Assembly: GCA_947589405.1 (NCBI GenBank)
Contig: CANQBT010000034.1
Location: 1-16,797 of the forward strand
Source of the DNA: an uncultured Clostridia bacterium
GTDB lineage: Bacteria > Bacillota > Clostridia > Lachnospirales > CAG-274
DNA: 16,797 nucleotides
Direction: 5' to 3'
Positions 1 through 7,803 of this stretch are shown one piece after another. The notes under the pieces were generated by a model. It was given only the letters and a program-made list of their open reading frames with translations, had not been told where the DNA came from and did not search any database. Position 1 is the stretch's first letter, and each line of letters begins with the position of its first letter. The position numbers and the translations under genes are program-made.

Positions 1-701
1 GAACCTACTTCTTCAACATACTTTCTCTCAACGCCGTCAAGCCATAATACCTGCTCATAGCCTAAGTCATGACCCTTTACCTGAGCGGCAAGTGACGCAG
101 CATAGTTTCCGCCACACTTTGTAAAGCCTGTTAAACCGGGAGCTGCTCTTACATATTCATCTTCTACATATATCTTGACAGGATTGATGCCTGTTGAATA
201 ATATGCACCTACAGGTGAAGCTATTATAAAGAAAGTATAGGTAGCGGAAGGACGTACACCTAAGTGCGGTTCCGTAGCTATAACAAATGGCCTTAAGTAA
301 AGAGATGTGCCTTCTGCTGAAGGTACCCAGTCCTTTTCTACAGAAACAAGAGCCTTGCATGCCTGTACGAAATCATCAACAGGAAGGGCAGGAATACACA
401 TTCTCTTGTTTGTATTCTGCATTCTGGCAGCATTCTTTTCAGGTCTGAAAAGCTGTATATCTCCGCTTGGAGTTCTGTATGCCTTTAATCCTTCAAAGGA
501 TTCCTGAGCGTAATGAAGGACCATAGCGGCAGGATCAAGAGAAATAGGTGCATAAGGCACTATTCTTGCATCATGCCAGCCTTTGCCCTCTGTATAATCC
601 ATAGCAAACATATTGTCTGTATAGTATATACCGAAGCCAAGATTATTCTGGTCGGGCTTTTTCTTGGGATTCTTTGTCAGATCGTATTTGATTTCAAGCA
701 T
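1..701 (-). CDS. ilvE: Branched-chain amino acid aminotransferase, 5' part (runs off window)
   Basis: This PLP enzyme interconverts valine, leucine and isoleucine with their 2-oxo acids, using glutamate/2-oxoglutarate, in the cytoplasm. Reading the minus strand from the ATG at 701 gives 233 uninterrupted residues before the window edge; the family is usually about 340-360, so the C-terminal third is missing only because of the edge. Recognisable parts are the N-terminal LGFGIYYTDNMF segment, SFEGLKAYR (about 68-76), LYLRPFV (about 134-140) and GFTKCGGNYAASLAAQ (about 192-207), where K195 fits the PLP-binding lysine of type II (ilvE-like) BCATs. The start is supported by AGAAGG six bases upstream. 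A sigma-A-like promoter lies just upstream. The gene follows gltX in the same direction across a 92-base gap with no clear terminator, so some read-through is possible. Confidence 0.93.
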   Translation of the reverse strand, partial: MLEIKYDLTKNPKKKPDQNNLGFGIYYTDNMFAMDYTEGKGWHDARIVPYAPISLDPAAMVLHYAQESFEGLKAYRTPSGDIQLFRPEKNAARMQNTNKRMCIPALPVDDFVQACKALVSVEKDWVPSAEGTSLYLRPFVIATEPHLGVRPSATYTFFIIASPVGAYYSTGINPVKIYVEDEYVRAAPGLTGFTKCGGNYAASLAAQVKGHDLGYEQVLWLDGVERKYVEEVG

Positions 702-738
702 ATTTATCCTTCTTTCTTATGGAATATTTTATAAATAA

Positions 739-767
739 AGTATAAGTCTTTTTAACTTAAATTTCAA
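739..767 (-). promoter_or_regulatory. Sigma-A-type promoter for ilvE
   Basis: On the minus strand, TTGAAA (762-767) is followed by a 17-base spacer and TATACT (739-744), about 38 bases before the ilvE start. Both hexamers are one mismatch from consensus. I see no T-box or leader-peptide structure in the short 702-793 gap. Confidence 0.6.
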
Positions 768-793
768 TAGTTATTTGTGAATATTTATTTAAT

Positions 794-2233
794 TTATTCT
801 GACAGGAGTTCTATACCCTTTTTTATTCTGGATAAGGTATCCTCTTTACCCAAAAGCTCAGCAAGCTCGCTTGCTCCGCAGGGAGATGTAGGCTTGCCTG
901 AAAGGGCAGTTCTGACAGGCCAGAACATCTGACCGTTCTTTATTCCCATTTCCTGTATTACGCTGAGCATAGAGTTGTATATGGTATCGTTATCCCATTG
1001 CTCAATACCCTCAAGCACAGGAAGTATTTTTTTGAGATTATCAAGACACATTTCCTTTGTTGTTTTCATTTTCTTGTGTACATATAGGTCTGTAGAATAT
1101 TCGGGAAGCTTATCGACAAAATCCGACATTTCCGCTATATCCTTTAATGTACCTATTCTGGACTGAACATAGCCCGCCATTTTCTTAAGGTCTATATCCC
1201 TGCGTGTTATAGCGGCTTTTAATTCATCTTCCGCCAAGCTGTAAAAACTGTCAGGCTCCATTTTCTTTATATATTCGCCGTTCATCCATGTAAGCTTGTC
1301 TATATCGAATATGGAAGGGGATTTGGAAAGTCCCTTGACATTAAATTCCTTTATGAGTTCTTCCATTGTGAATATCTCTTGGTTGACTGAAGGAGACCAG
1401 CCCAGAAGGGCAATATAGTTGACAATAGCGTCGGGAAGGTAGCCCTTTGCTATAAGGTCCTGGAAGGACGCATCGCCGTTTCTCTTGGAAAGCTTGTTAT
1501 GCTTATCCTTCATAACTGCCGGAAGATGGATATATACAGGTATTTCCCAGCCAAAGGCTTCGTACAGAAGATTGTACTTAGGCGTAGAGGAAAGATATTC
1601 CGCACCTCTTACCACATGGGTTATATTCATTTTGTGATCGTCTATTACATTGGCAAAATTGTAGGTAGGGAAGCCGTCTGTCTTTATAAGTATCTGATCC
1701 TCCATTTCCTCATTTTCTACAGTAATATCACCGTATACTACATCGTGGAAGGTGGTTGAACCTTCTCTTATCTTCTGTCTTATAACATATGGCACGCCGT
1801 TTTTGAGATTTTCTTCAATCTCCTCTTTGGAAAGAGAAAGACAATGCCTGTCATATTTTGCCACAGCTTCGTGACTTGTTTCTACTTTAAGAGATTCAAG
1901 CCTTTCCTTTGTACAGAAGCAGTAATATGCTTCACCCTTGTCTATAAGCTGCTTTGCATAGTCTATATAGTCGTTCTTTCTCTCGCTCTGTACATAAGGA
2001 CCATAAGGACCCCCTACATCGGGACCTTCGTCATGGGTTATATGAGCCATCTCAAGTGTTTTGTATATAACATCTTCAGCACCTTCAATATATCTTTCCC
2101 TGTCGGTGTCCTCTATCCTGAGTATGAATTTACCGCCCTGTGACTTTGCTATAAGAAATTCGTACAATGCCGTTCTGAGGTTTCCTATATGCATGTAGCC
2201 TGTTGGACTTGGTGCAAATCTTGTTCTTATCAT
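794..2233 (-). CDS. gltX: Glutamate-tRNA ligase (class I)
   Basis: This enzyme charges tRNA-Glu with glutamate, using ATP, in the cytoplasm; in many Firmicutes it also charges tRNA-Gln before amidation by GatCAB. At 479 residues it is normal for bacterial GluRS. The class I signatures are present: the HIGH-type motif PSPTGYMHIGN (8-18) and the KMSKS-type motif KLSKR (247-251). Between them, NFANVIDDH and THVVRGAEYLSSTPK are typical GluRS active-site segments. C105 and C107, with a Cys near 131, might form the zinc site seen in some GluRS (inference). The ATG at 2233 has CGGAGG eight bases upstream. It lies 16 bases after the stop of the small membrane-protein gene, so it appears to be the last gene of a three-gene transcript starting near 3796. 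That pairing with two membrane-anchored proteins is unusual. Confidence 0.97.
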   Translation of the reverse strand: MIRTRFAPSPTGYMHIGNLRTALYEFLIAKSQGGKFILRIEDTDRERYIEGAEDVIYKTLEMAHITHDEGPDVGGPYGPYVQSERKNDYIDYAKQLIDKGEAYYCFCTKERLESLKVETSHEAVAKYDRHCLSLSKEEIEENLKNGVPYVIRQKIREGSTTFHDVVYGDITVENEEMEDQILIKTDGFPTYNFANVIDDHKMNITHVVRGAEYLSSTPKYNLLYEAFGWEIPVYIHLPAVMKDKHNKLSKRNGDASFQDLIAKGYLPDAIVNYIALLGWSPSVNQEIFTMEELIKEFNVKGLSKSPSIFDIDKLTWMNGEYIKKMEPDSFYSLAEDELKAAITRRDIDLKKMAGYVQSRIGTLKDIAEMSDFVDKLPEYSTDLYVHKKMKTTKEMCLDNLKKILPVLEGIEQWDNDTIYNSMLSVIQEMGIKNGQMFWPVRTALSGKPTSPCGASELAELLGKEDTLSRIKKGIELLSE

Positions 2234-2249
2234 GTCGTTATCCTCCGAT

Positions 2250-2670
2250 TTAGTTTATCTCAAGCGCTGCTTGCAGACTAAGCAATGTAGGCGCAAGCTT
2301 TCTTTGCATTGTTTCGTTTAAAGAATATGAAATATTGCCTTTATCTTCCTCAATGACCAAGTAATCGCTTACATGAGCTACCATTGCCATAGCGATATTG
2401 GCCTTAGTTCTTATATTGTCATATGTCTGTATATTTGTGATATACTCATCAAGAGAAATTTTGTCCTCTTCAGGCGCATTTGCTCTGTCATATGCTTCTG
2501 AGCACAAACTGACGCACTCATTTACCAAGTCCATTATATTCTCATTATTTTGGTCTAATATTTCTTTGTTATAATTATAATTGCTGTGCGCCGTAATAAG
2601 GGCGATCGCCGTGATGCAAACAAGTATGACCATAATTATATAGGCTGTCTTACCATATTTATTCTCCATG
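2250..2670 (-). CDS. Small membrane-anchored protein of unknown function
   Basis: I do not recognise this protein (about 139 residues). It has a short charged N-terminus, one hydrophobic helix (about residues 9-27, from TAYIIMVILVCITAIALIT), then a soluble, mostly helical acidic domain predicted to be outside the membrane. The helix could be an uncleaved signal anchor. I place the start at the ATG at 2670, where GTGAGG sits six bases upstream; a GTG at 2681 in the same frame overlaps the preceding gene's stop (GTGA) but has no well-placed Shine-Dalgarno of its own. Coupling to the preceding SGNH-fold gene is tight either way. Its place between that gene and gltX suggests a partner of the SGNH-like protein (inference). 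No catalytic motif is visible. Confidence 0.75.
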
Positions 2671-2677
2671 TTATACC

Positions 2678-3763
2678 TCACTTTTTTTCTTGTTCATAGT
2701 ATTTAAGCGCTGCAAGGGTATCGGATACTTTTTTGCCGACTATTTCGGCACCTTGCTTGCTGAAGCTGTTGTTATTGATATAATTTGCCGGAAGATTTCC
2801 TGCTGCTATGCTGGCTTTGTCCTTTTCGTTTACAGAGATCTGGTATTCTTTGGGAGCATCGTTATAAAGATAGCTGTAGAGATCCAGAAATTTGTTGCCG
2901 AAGGCTCCTGCCAAAGCGGAATTGATTTCCTTTACCTTATTTATATCGCCTCTTATGGGTCCTATTACAAGATATTTGTCGGTATTCAGAAATCCAACCA
3001 TTTTCTTGTATATATCTGTTGTTTTGGCGCTGTCAGGAAGGTTAGCGACATTTCCTACAAATAATACCGTAATATCATCTCGCCTTAACTCCATAGCCTT
3101 TGTAACAACAGGAGTAGGCTCAAGCACTATCTGTTCAAATCCGCTTGCGCTTCTTGTGAATTTGTATGTGCCGTAGAAATTGGATAATATACCTTCTATG
3201 CCTGCTATCTTGCAGGGATTGAAGCCTGAATTTTTATCAAAATCTATGTTGGGAACATGTCCGTATTCATTTGAAATAGCGATTTCTCTATAATTCATTC
3301 TGGCAGGAATATCCATAGGCGCTACATATAAGGGAACTCCTCCCTGTCTTGCGGCAATATCCTCCAGAGAGCCTTCGCCTACTCCCAGATTGTAGCATAT
3401 CCTTATGGCATTTTTGGATAAATATGCAACATATGAAGGCGTGGTGTAGTCAGAGGATATAGTATAGGAATCACCCCAACAGGATATGGGAAGGGGATCG
3501 TCGGGATCGGAAACGGTATTTTCCATATTAGGCGTATTTACTTCGCCATAGACGTTCCTGCTGAAATCATTTTCATGAGAAAACTGAGTGTAGTCTTCAG
3601 GCGTTATCTGTTCAGGCGCTTCCTCCTTGAAAACAAACTTGAATATACACAGCAGAACAACTGCCGCAAACACAAGTATTGTAAGTATTATCACTATTCT
3701 TTCGGGAAAGCTTGAATTTTCTTCATATCTTTCTCTTCTTTTATTATTTCTAAACCCAAACAT
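2678..3763 (-). CDS. Membrane-anchored SGNH/GDSL-fold protein, probably catalytically degenerate
   Basis: The 361-residue product has a basic N-terminus, one membrane helix (about 22-45), an acidic linker, then an extracellular domain resembling SGNH/GDSL hydrolases. Block I is present as CWGDSYT with nucleophile candidate S99. Block II resembles the family (YNLGVGEGS, about 124-132). Where block III normally reads G-T-N, this protein has GNV (237-239). Where block V normally has D-x-x-H five and eight residues before a conserved Gly, it has N330 and S333 before G338. So the catalytic His and Asp positions, and probably the oxyanion Asn, appear lost. Family assignment is by motif pattern only. 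The start at 3763 has a GAGG upstream and a near-consensus promoter. It is the first gene of the transcript with the small membrane protein and gltX, and diverges from the MoxR/DUF58/transglutaminase-like operon. Confidence 0.72.
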   Translation of the reverse strand: MFGFRNNKRRERYEENSSFPERIVIILTILVFAAVVLLCIFKFVFKEEAPEQITPEDYTQFSHENDFSRNVYGEVNTPNMENTVSDPDDPLPISCWGDSYTISSDYTTPSYVAYLSKNAIRICYNLGVGEGSLEDIAARQGGVPLYVAPMDIPARMNYREIAISNEYGHVPNIDFDKNSGFNPCKIAGIEGILSNFYGTYKFTRSASGFEQIVLEPTPVVTKAMELRRDDITVLFVGNVANLPDSAKTTDIYKKMVGFLNTDKYLVIGPIRGDINKVKEINSALAGAFGNKFLDLYSYLYNDAPKEYQISVNEKDKASIAAGNLPANYINNNSFSKQGAEIVGKKVSDTLAALKYYEQEKK

Positions 3764-3795
3764 ATCAGGACCTCACTTCTTAAATCGTTATATGT

Positions 3796-3824
3796 ATTTT
3801 ACAACAAATAGCTATGAATGTCAA
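3796..3824 (-). promoter_or_regulatory. Sigma-A-type promoter for the SGNH-like/small membrane protein/gltX set
   Basis: On the minus strand, a perfect TTGACA (3819-3824) is followed by 17 bases and TAAAAT (3796-3801, one mismatch). It lies 33 bases before the start at 3763. The -35 boxes of this promoter and its plus-strand neighbour are only 13 bases apart. Confidence 0.75.
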
Positions 3825-3837
3825 ATTTATAAAATTA

Positions 3838-3866
3838 TTTACATAAATTTTAAAATATGCTATACT
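3838..3866 (+). promoter_or_regulatory. Extended -10 sigma-A-type promoter for the MoxR operon
   Basis: TTTACA (3838-3843), a 17-base spacer, and TATACT (3861-3866) preceded by TGC, giving an extended -10 element. It lies 33 bases before the ATG at 3900, mirroring the divergent promoter at the same distance from its own gene. Confidence 0.77.
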
Positions 3867-3899
3867 TGTTATGATTATACATTAAATCGGAGGATTAAT

Positions 3900-4814
3900 A
3901 TGAATAATTTAAGCTTGATAACAGATGAAATAAGTAAAGTGATACTTGGCAAAAAAGACGTGATCAAAAACACCGTATTGGCTATTGCAGCAGGTGGTCA
4001 TATCCTGCTGGAGGATATTCCAGGCGTTGGCAAAACAACTCTTGCGCTTGCACTTTCCAGAACTCTCGGTCTTGATTATAACCGTATACAGTTTACGCCG
4101 GACGTTATGCCCAGCGATGTAATAGGCTTTAATATGTATAATCAGAAAACAGGTAATTTTGAATACGTAAAAGGCGGTGCTGTGTGTAATCTTTTCCTTG
4201 CCGATGAAATAAACAGGACCTCCTCCAAGACCCAGTCTGCTCTTCTGGAGCTTATGGAGGAGGGCAGATATACTGTTGACGGTGTTACAAGAAAGCTTCC
4301 TATGCCCTTTATAGTTATAGCTACGCAAAATCCCTTTGGCTCTGCCGGTACCCAAAGGCTTCCTCAGTCACAGATAGAAAGATTTATGATAAGGACATCT
4401 ATAGGCTATCCAGATGCTCAGGCGGAGATCGATATATTAAAAGGCTCTGCTCTGGACAAGCAAAGCCTGCTTCATAATATTATTTCTGCCGAAGAGCTTA
4501 TGGAATACAGAGCGGCAGTCGAAAATATGTATGTAAAGGACAATATATACAAATATATAGTTAAGCTTGTAAATGCCACAAGACACAATAAATATATTGA
4601 AGTAGGTATAAGCCCCAGAGGAAGTATAGCTATACTTAAAATGGCAAAGGCAAGCGCCTTATATAACGGAAGAGAATTTGTTACACCTGACGATATTCTG
4701 GATATACTGGAATGTACCGCATGCCACAGGATAGAAATGAGCAGCGAGGGTAAAGCCGGCGGTATAACAGAGAAAAGGATAATAGAGGATATTGCAGCGT
4801 CTGTAAAGCTGTAA
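3900..4814 (+). CDS. MoxR-family AAA+ ATPase
   Basis: MoxR ATPases are cytoplasmic AAA+ chaperone-like proteins, typically encoded next to DUF58/VWA proteins and thought to help assemble or activate them. The 304-residue product has Walker A in PGVGKTTLA (about 41-49; K45), Walker B in NLFLADEINR (97-106; D102, E103), sensor 1 around IATQNP (about 140-145; N144) and a C-terminal lid domain containing SPRGS, typical of MoxR. Length is normal. The start is the ATG at 3900, with CGGAGG six bases upstream; the frame is open further upstream but crosses the promoter. It is followed after 15 bases by the DUF58 gene. No catalytic residue seems to be missing, unlike the third gene of this operon. Confidence 0.93.
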   Translation: MNNLSLITDEISKVILGKKDVIKNTVLAIAAGGHILLEDIPGVGKTTLALALSRTLGLDYNRIQFTPDVMPSDVIGFNMYNQKTGNFEYVKGGAVCNLFLADEINRTSSKTQSALLELMEEGRYTVDGVTRKLPMPFIVIATQNPFGSAGTQRLPQSQIERFMIRTSIGYPDAQAEIDILKGSALDKQSLLHNIISAEELMEYRAAVENMYVKDNIYKYIVKLVNATRHNKYIEVGISPRGSIAILKMAKASALYNGREFVTPDDILDILECTACHRIEMSSEGKAGGITEKRIIEDIAASVKL

Positions 4815-4829
4815 CAGGGAAGGGTATTT

Positions 4830-5810
4830 ATGCGTATATTTAAGATAATCACATTCTTATTATTGATCATAATAACCATGTTTTCAGCTGTATATTTCAA
4901 TGCATATGCCTTATTCTGCGCAGATATGGTGTTTGTGCTTATAATAGTACTTGACGTTTTGCTTTTTTTGTTTTCAAGAGGGCTTACCGTAGGTATTGGG
5001 ACAAACATGAACCATTGCAGCAAAAACAGTAATGTAAAGGTAAAATTGACTGTAAAAAACAGATCGCCTTATCCTATAGGAAAAGTCAGCATGACTGTTT
5101 CCATAAAAAACAGATTTTATGAGGAAAACTCCGACAGGTTTATTTTCCCTCTCGGTATGCTTATTAGAAAAAAAATATACATACCCTTAAAGCCTATATA
5201 CAGCGGTATATACGATATAAGCATATCAGATGCGGAATACACCGATATGTTCGGACTTTTCAGAAAAAAAATAATGCCAGATGCTATATATTCATTTACC
5301 GTTATGCCCTCAGATAATTTCAGCATGCCTTTGGACTTGCATGGAGAAATAGACACAGACAGCATTTCTTCCGATAACGTCTATTCCTACGGCAGCGGAG
5401 ATGTGAGCGGCTACAGACAGTACAGAGATGGGGACAGGCTCAACAGCATCAACTGGAAGCTGTCCGCAAGAATGGATAAGCCCTTTGTAAAAGAATACGA
5501 AAAGACTACTGCCGATGAAACGGTGGTATTGCTTGATATGTACTACGATTGTCTGGACTCATCTCTTGATATACTTTATTCTTTGGTAAGGGAAAATAAT
5601 TACTTTTATGTATTATGGCTCCCTGCCGGCCGTGAAGAATTTATGGTCAGCTATGTTTCCGACAAGGAAACAGCCGAAAACATGTTTGCCGATATTTTTA
5701 ATTCAGCGCCGGAAAAAATTCCCGAAAGAGGTCTGAACGAATATATAAGGCTTTACAGAGGTAATAAATTTTTGTATATAAGCAACAAAGGACTGTCGGT
5801 TTATGAATAA
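4830..5810 (+). CDS. DUF58 (VWA-like) membrane protein
   Basis: The 326-residue protein starts with two hydrophobic helices (about 5-27 and 31-50), followed by a beta-rich segment and then the DUF58 signature, about 190-225, with G-D-V-S-G-Y-R-Q-Y and N-S-I-N-W-K-L-S-A-R as key blocks. DUF58 proteins are the usual partners of MoxR ATPases, with a VWA-like fold beside the membrane. The strand that would carry a MIDAS D-x-S-x-S motif reads LLDMYYDC (about 234-241), so classical metal binding looks unlikely. The ATG at 4830 follows a GGGAAGGG ribosome binding site. Its last eight bases overlap the start of the transglutaminase-like gene, implying translational coupling. The precise role is unknown. 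Confidence 0.88.
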   Translation: MRIFKIITFLLLIIITMFSAVYFNAYALFCADMVFVLIIVLDVLLFLFSRGLTVGIGTNMNHCSKNSNVKVKLTVKNRSPYPIGKVSMTVSIKNRFYEENSDRFIFPLGMLIRKKIYIPLKPIYSGIYDISISDAEYTDMFGLFRKKIMPDAIYSFTVMPSDNFSMPLDLHGEIDTDSISSDNVYSYGSGDVSGYRQYRDGDRLNSINWKLSARMDKPFVKEYEKTTADETVVLLDMYYDCLDSSLDILYSLVRENNYFYVLWLPAGREEFMVSYVSDKETAENMFADIFNSAPEKIPERGLNEYIRLYRGNKFLYISNKGLSVYE

Positions 5811-7758
5811 AAACAAAAACGAAACAGGCATTATATTTAACAGAAGAGGTTATACAGTATCCGATCTCAACATAACCGCTCTTATTGTGCGGTTTATTTT
5901 TACAGCTTTATCCGTGTATCTGATAATGCGCATCGGCTTTGAAGGCTTTAATATAAAAACAGATATGGAGCTTATATTGAAAATAGATCTCATCGCTTCA
6001 TTTATATTGGTGCTTGCAGATATATATATCATACCGTCCGCTATAGTCAACTGCGGGCTTCTTTACATGATATATTGCTATATATCGGAAAACAAGGAAT
6101 TGCTTAAAAACGGCATTCTTTCAATAATGAACGAGGCTTATCCTGTTGTCAGAGCGTCTTTCTCACTACCTGAAGCAGACGGCTTTGACAAGGTCATGCA
6201 AAATTCCGATATGACTATCAACATGGTCGCCTGTATACTGACATTGCTTTTTGTTATGATTATTGCCTTTGTAATAGGAAGGCTTATGTCCAAAATATTA
6301 TATGGTGCCGTAATCTCTATTCTGCTTGGTGTTCTCGGTATCACAGGCTGTGATATTAACAAAAAATTTGTCTTTATTCTGCTTTTGATATTTATATGTA
6401 TATTTTTTGCGGATATGGGCGGCAATACTTCCGCCGCTCTTGGGAACCGTTTCAGGCGAAGGGGAAAACATTGCTTTGTGAAACACGGCGACAGCTTGTA
6501 TATGGTACAGCTTTGCATTATTGCCGCTGTCGTTGGAACTATTCTTCTGTATGCAGTTTCAGGCATATACAGTAAGGAAAGTTTCGACAACAGCTTTAAA
6601 ACCAATTACAGCGATGATCTTAAGGTAACGGTAAGGGATATAGCCGTTATGAAATATGTTGAATATAAAAAATTTGGAAATCAAAACAGCTTTGATATGG
6701 GACAAGTCGGTTATCAGTCCTACTTTAAGCCTACTGCTAAAAAGATAAAAACCATAAGCGTTAAGCCTGAGGCTAATGAAAGCACTCTTGTAAAGGAATT
6801 TACGGGACAAAATTATGTATACAGAATGAATATGTGGACCGATGGGGAAAATAACCAAGATATAAATTCCTATCTGACTATAGATGATAATAACAAAGAT
6901 ATTATTGACAAAATTTGCCGTGAACAAAATTTTGAAGCTTCAGATGATATTGCAAAAGCTGTTTCGGATTATCTCATAAATAATTATACATTTTCAATAG
7001 ATGCGGAAATATTGCCCTATGGCAAGGATTTTGTTAATTCATTCCTTGAGGAGAGCAAGAAGGGAAATGCATCTCATTATGCTTCGGCAGCCGTACTTAT
7101 ATTTAGAAATTTAGGTATTCCTGCCAGATATGTAAGCGGATATAAAATAGACTATGAACAGGCGCTAACAGGAAAATATAACAGAAAAAACGGTGAGTTT
7201 GATGTAGATGTTTCAGGCGCAAATGCCTATGCATGGGCTGAGATATACGATAATGAAAAGGGCTGGACTGCCATTAATGTATGCGATACTCCTCCTATAG
7301 AAGAGCTTAAGGAACAGATAGACAGCAATGATAAAAGCGATGTTCCCGATACTAATATAGACAGCTATTTCAGAACAGTAGACAAAAGCAAGTATTCAGC
7401 AGACAATATAAAAAGGATTTTGACTGATATTTTACTAAAAATCGTATTTTTAATTGTTGTTATTATTGGGTTACTTCTGGCAGGTAAATTTTTATACAGA
7501 TATGTCAGAACGCTTGTTATATATATAAACGGGGATAATTCCCGCAAAGCATCTATGCTTATAGAAAGATATTGCAAAAGGGCAAATATAGATACTAATT
7601 CTATGAGAGAACTGAAAAAATGCATAATAGAGAAGGGCAACAGCAGTAAAACGGCTGACAGCCTTGTCAGTCTGGCTGAAAAAATAATTTTTTCACCTGA
7701 TTCCGATAGCTCCGATATAAGAAAACTTAATAAAATAATAAAAAGCCTGAAAAAATAA
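5803..7758 (+). CDS. Multi-helix membrane protein with transglutaminase-like domain lacking catalytic residues
   Basis: The 651-residue protein has about six N-terminal membrane helices (within 20-256), a transglutaminase-like core (about 395-500), one more helix (about 547-570) and a C-terminal cytoplasmic tail. This is the layout of the YebA/TgpA-type proteins that accompany MoxR and DUF58. The core is clear: G421-N-A-S-H-Y-A-S, NLGIPARYVSGY, then AYAWAEIY and GWTAINVCDTPP. The position of the catalytic Cys holds A423 (codon GCA at 7069-7071), that of the catalytic His in the usual HAW motif holds Y476, and the position four residues after the GW tryptophan, usually Asp, holds N492. D495 three residues later could only replace the Asp if there is an insertion. 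The fold is retained but peptidase or transamidase activity is unlikely. The reading frame is intact, so this is not a decayed gene. Start ATG at 5803 overlaps the DUF58 stop. Confidence 0.88.
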   Translation: MNKNKNETGIIFNRRGYTVSDLNITALIVRFIFTALSVYLIMRIGFEGFNIKTDMELILKIDLIASFILVLADIYIIPSAIVNCGLLYMIYCYISENKELLKNGILSIMNEAYPVVRASFSLPEADGFDKVMQNSDMTINMVACILTLLFVMIIAFVIGRLMSKILYGAVISILLGVLGITGCDINKKFVFILLLIFICIFFADMGGNTSAALGNRFRRRGKHCFVKHGDSLYMVQLCIIAAVVGTILLYAVSGIYSKESFDNSFKTNYSDDLKVTVRDIAVMKYVEYKKFGNQNSFDMGQVGYQSYFKPTAKKIKTISVKPEANESTLVKEFTGQNYVYRMNMWTDGENNQDINSYLTIDDNNKDIIDKICREQNFEASDDIAKAVSDYLINNYTFSIDAEILPYGKDFVNSFLEESKKGNASHYASAAVLIFRNLGIPARYVSGYKIDYEQALTGKYNRKNGEFDVDVSGANAYAWAEIYDNEKGWTAINVCDTPPIEELKEQIDSNDKSDVPDTNIDSYFRTVDKSKYSADNIKRILTDILLKIVFLIVVIIGLLLAGKFLYRYVRTLVIYINGDNSRKASMLIERYCKRANIDTNSMRELKKCIIEKGNSSKTADSLVSLAEKIIFSPDSDSSDIRKLNKIIKSLKK

Positions 7759-7768
7759 ATCAGGCTTT
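7742..7768. terminator. Bidirectional intrinsic terminator between convergent genes
   Basis: AAAGCCTGA (7742-7750) and TCAGGCTTT (7760-7768) form a perfect 9-bp stem with a 9-base loop holding the stop codon of the transglutaminase-like gene. On the minus strand the stem runs into a T-rich tail (TTTTTATTATTTTATT), so it suits the FAH-family gene especially well. On the plus strand the tail is shorter. Confidence 0.75.
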
Positions 7769-7803
7769 ATTATTGCATTTAGGCATAACACAGAATTTGT
7801 TTA

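Noticed and set aside
702..793. T-box or other leader riboswitch before ilvE
   Set aside because: The gap is only 92 bases and shows a promoter but no specifier stem, T-box sequence or terminator.
3627..3899. Upstream extension of the MoxR reading frame
   Set aside because: It would run through both divergent promoters and the start of the opposite gene; the ATG at 3900 has an ideal GGAGG site and the MoxR family begins there.
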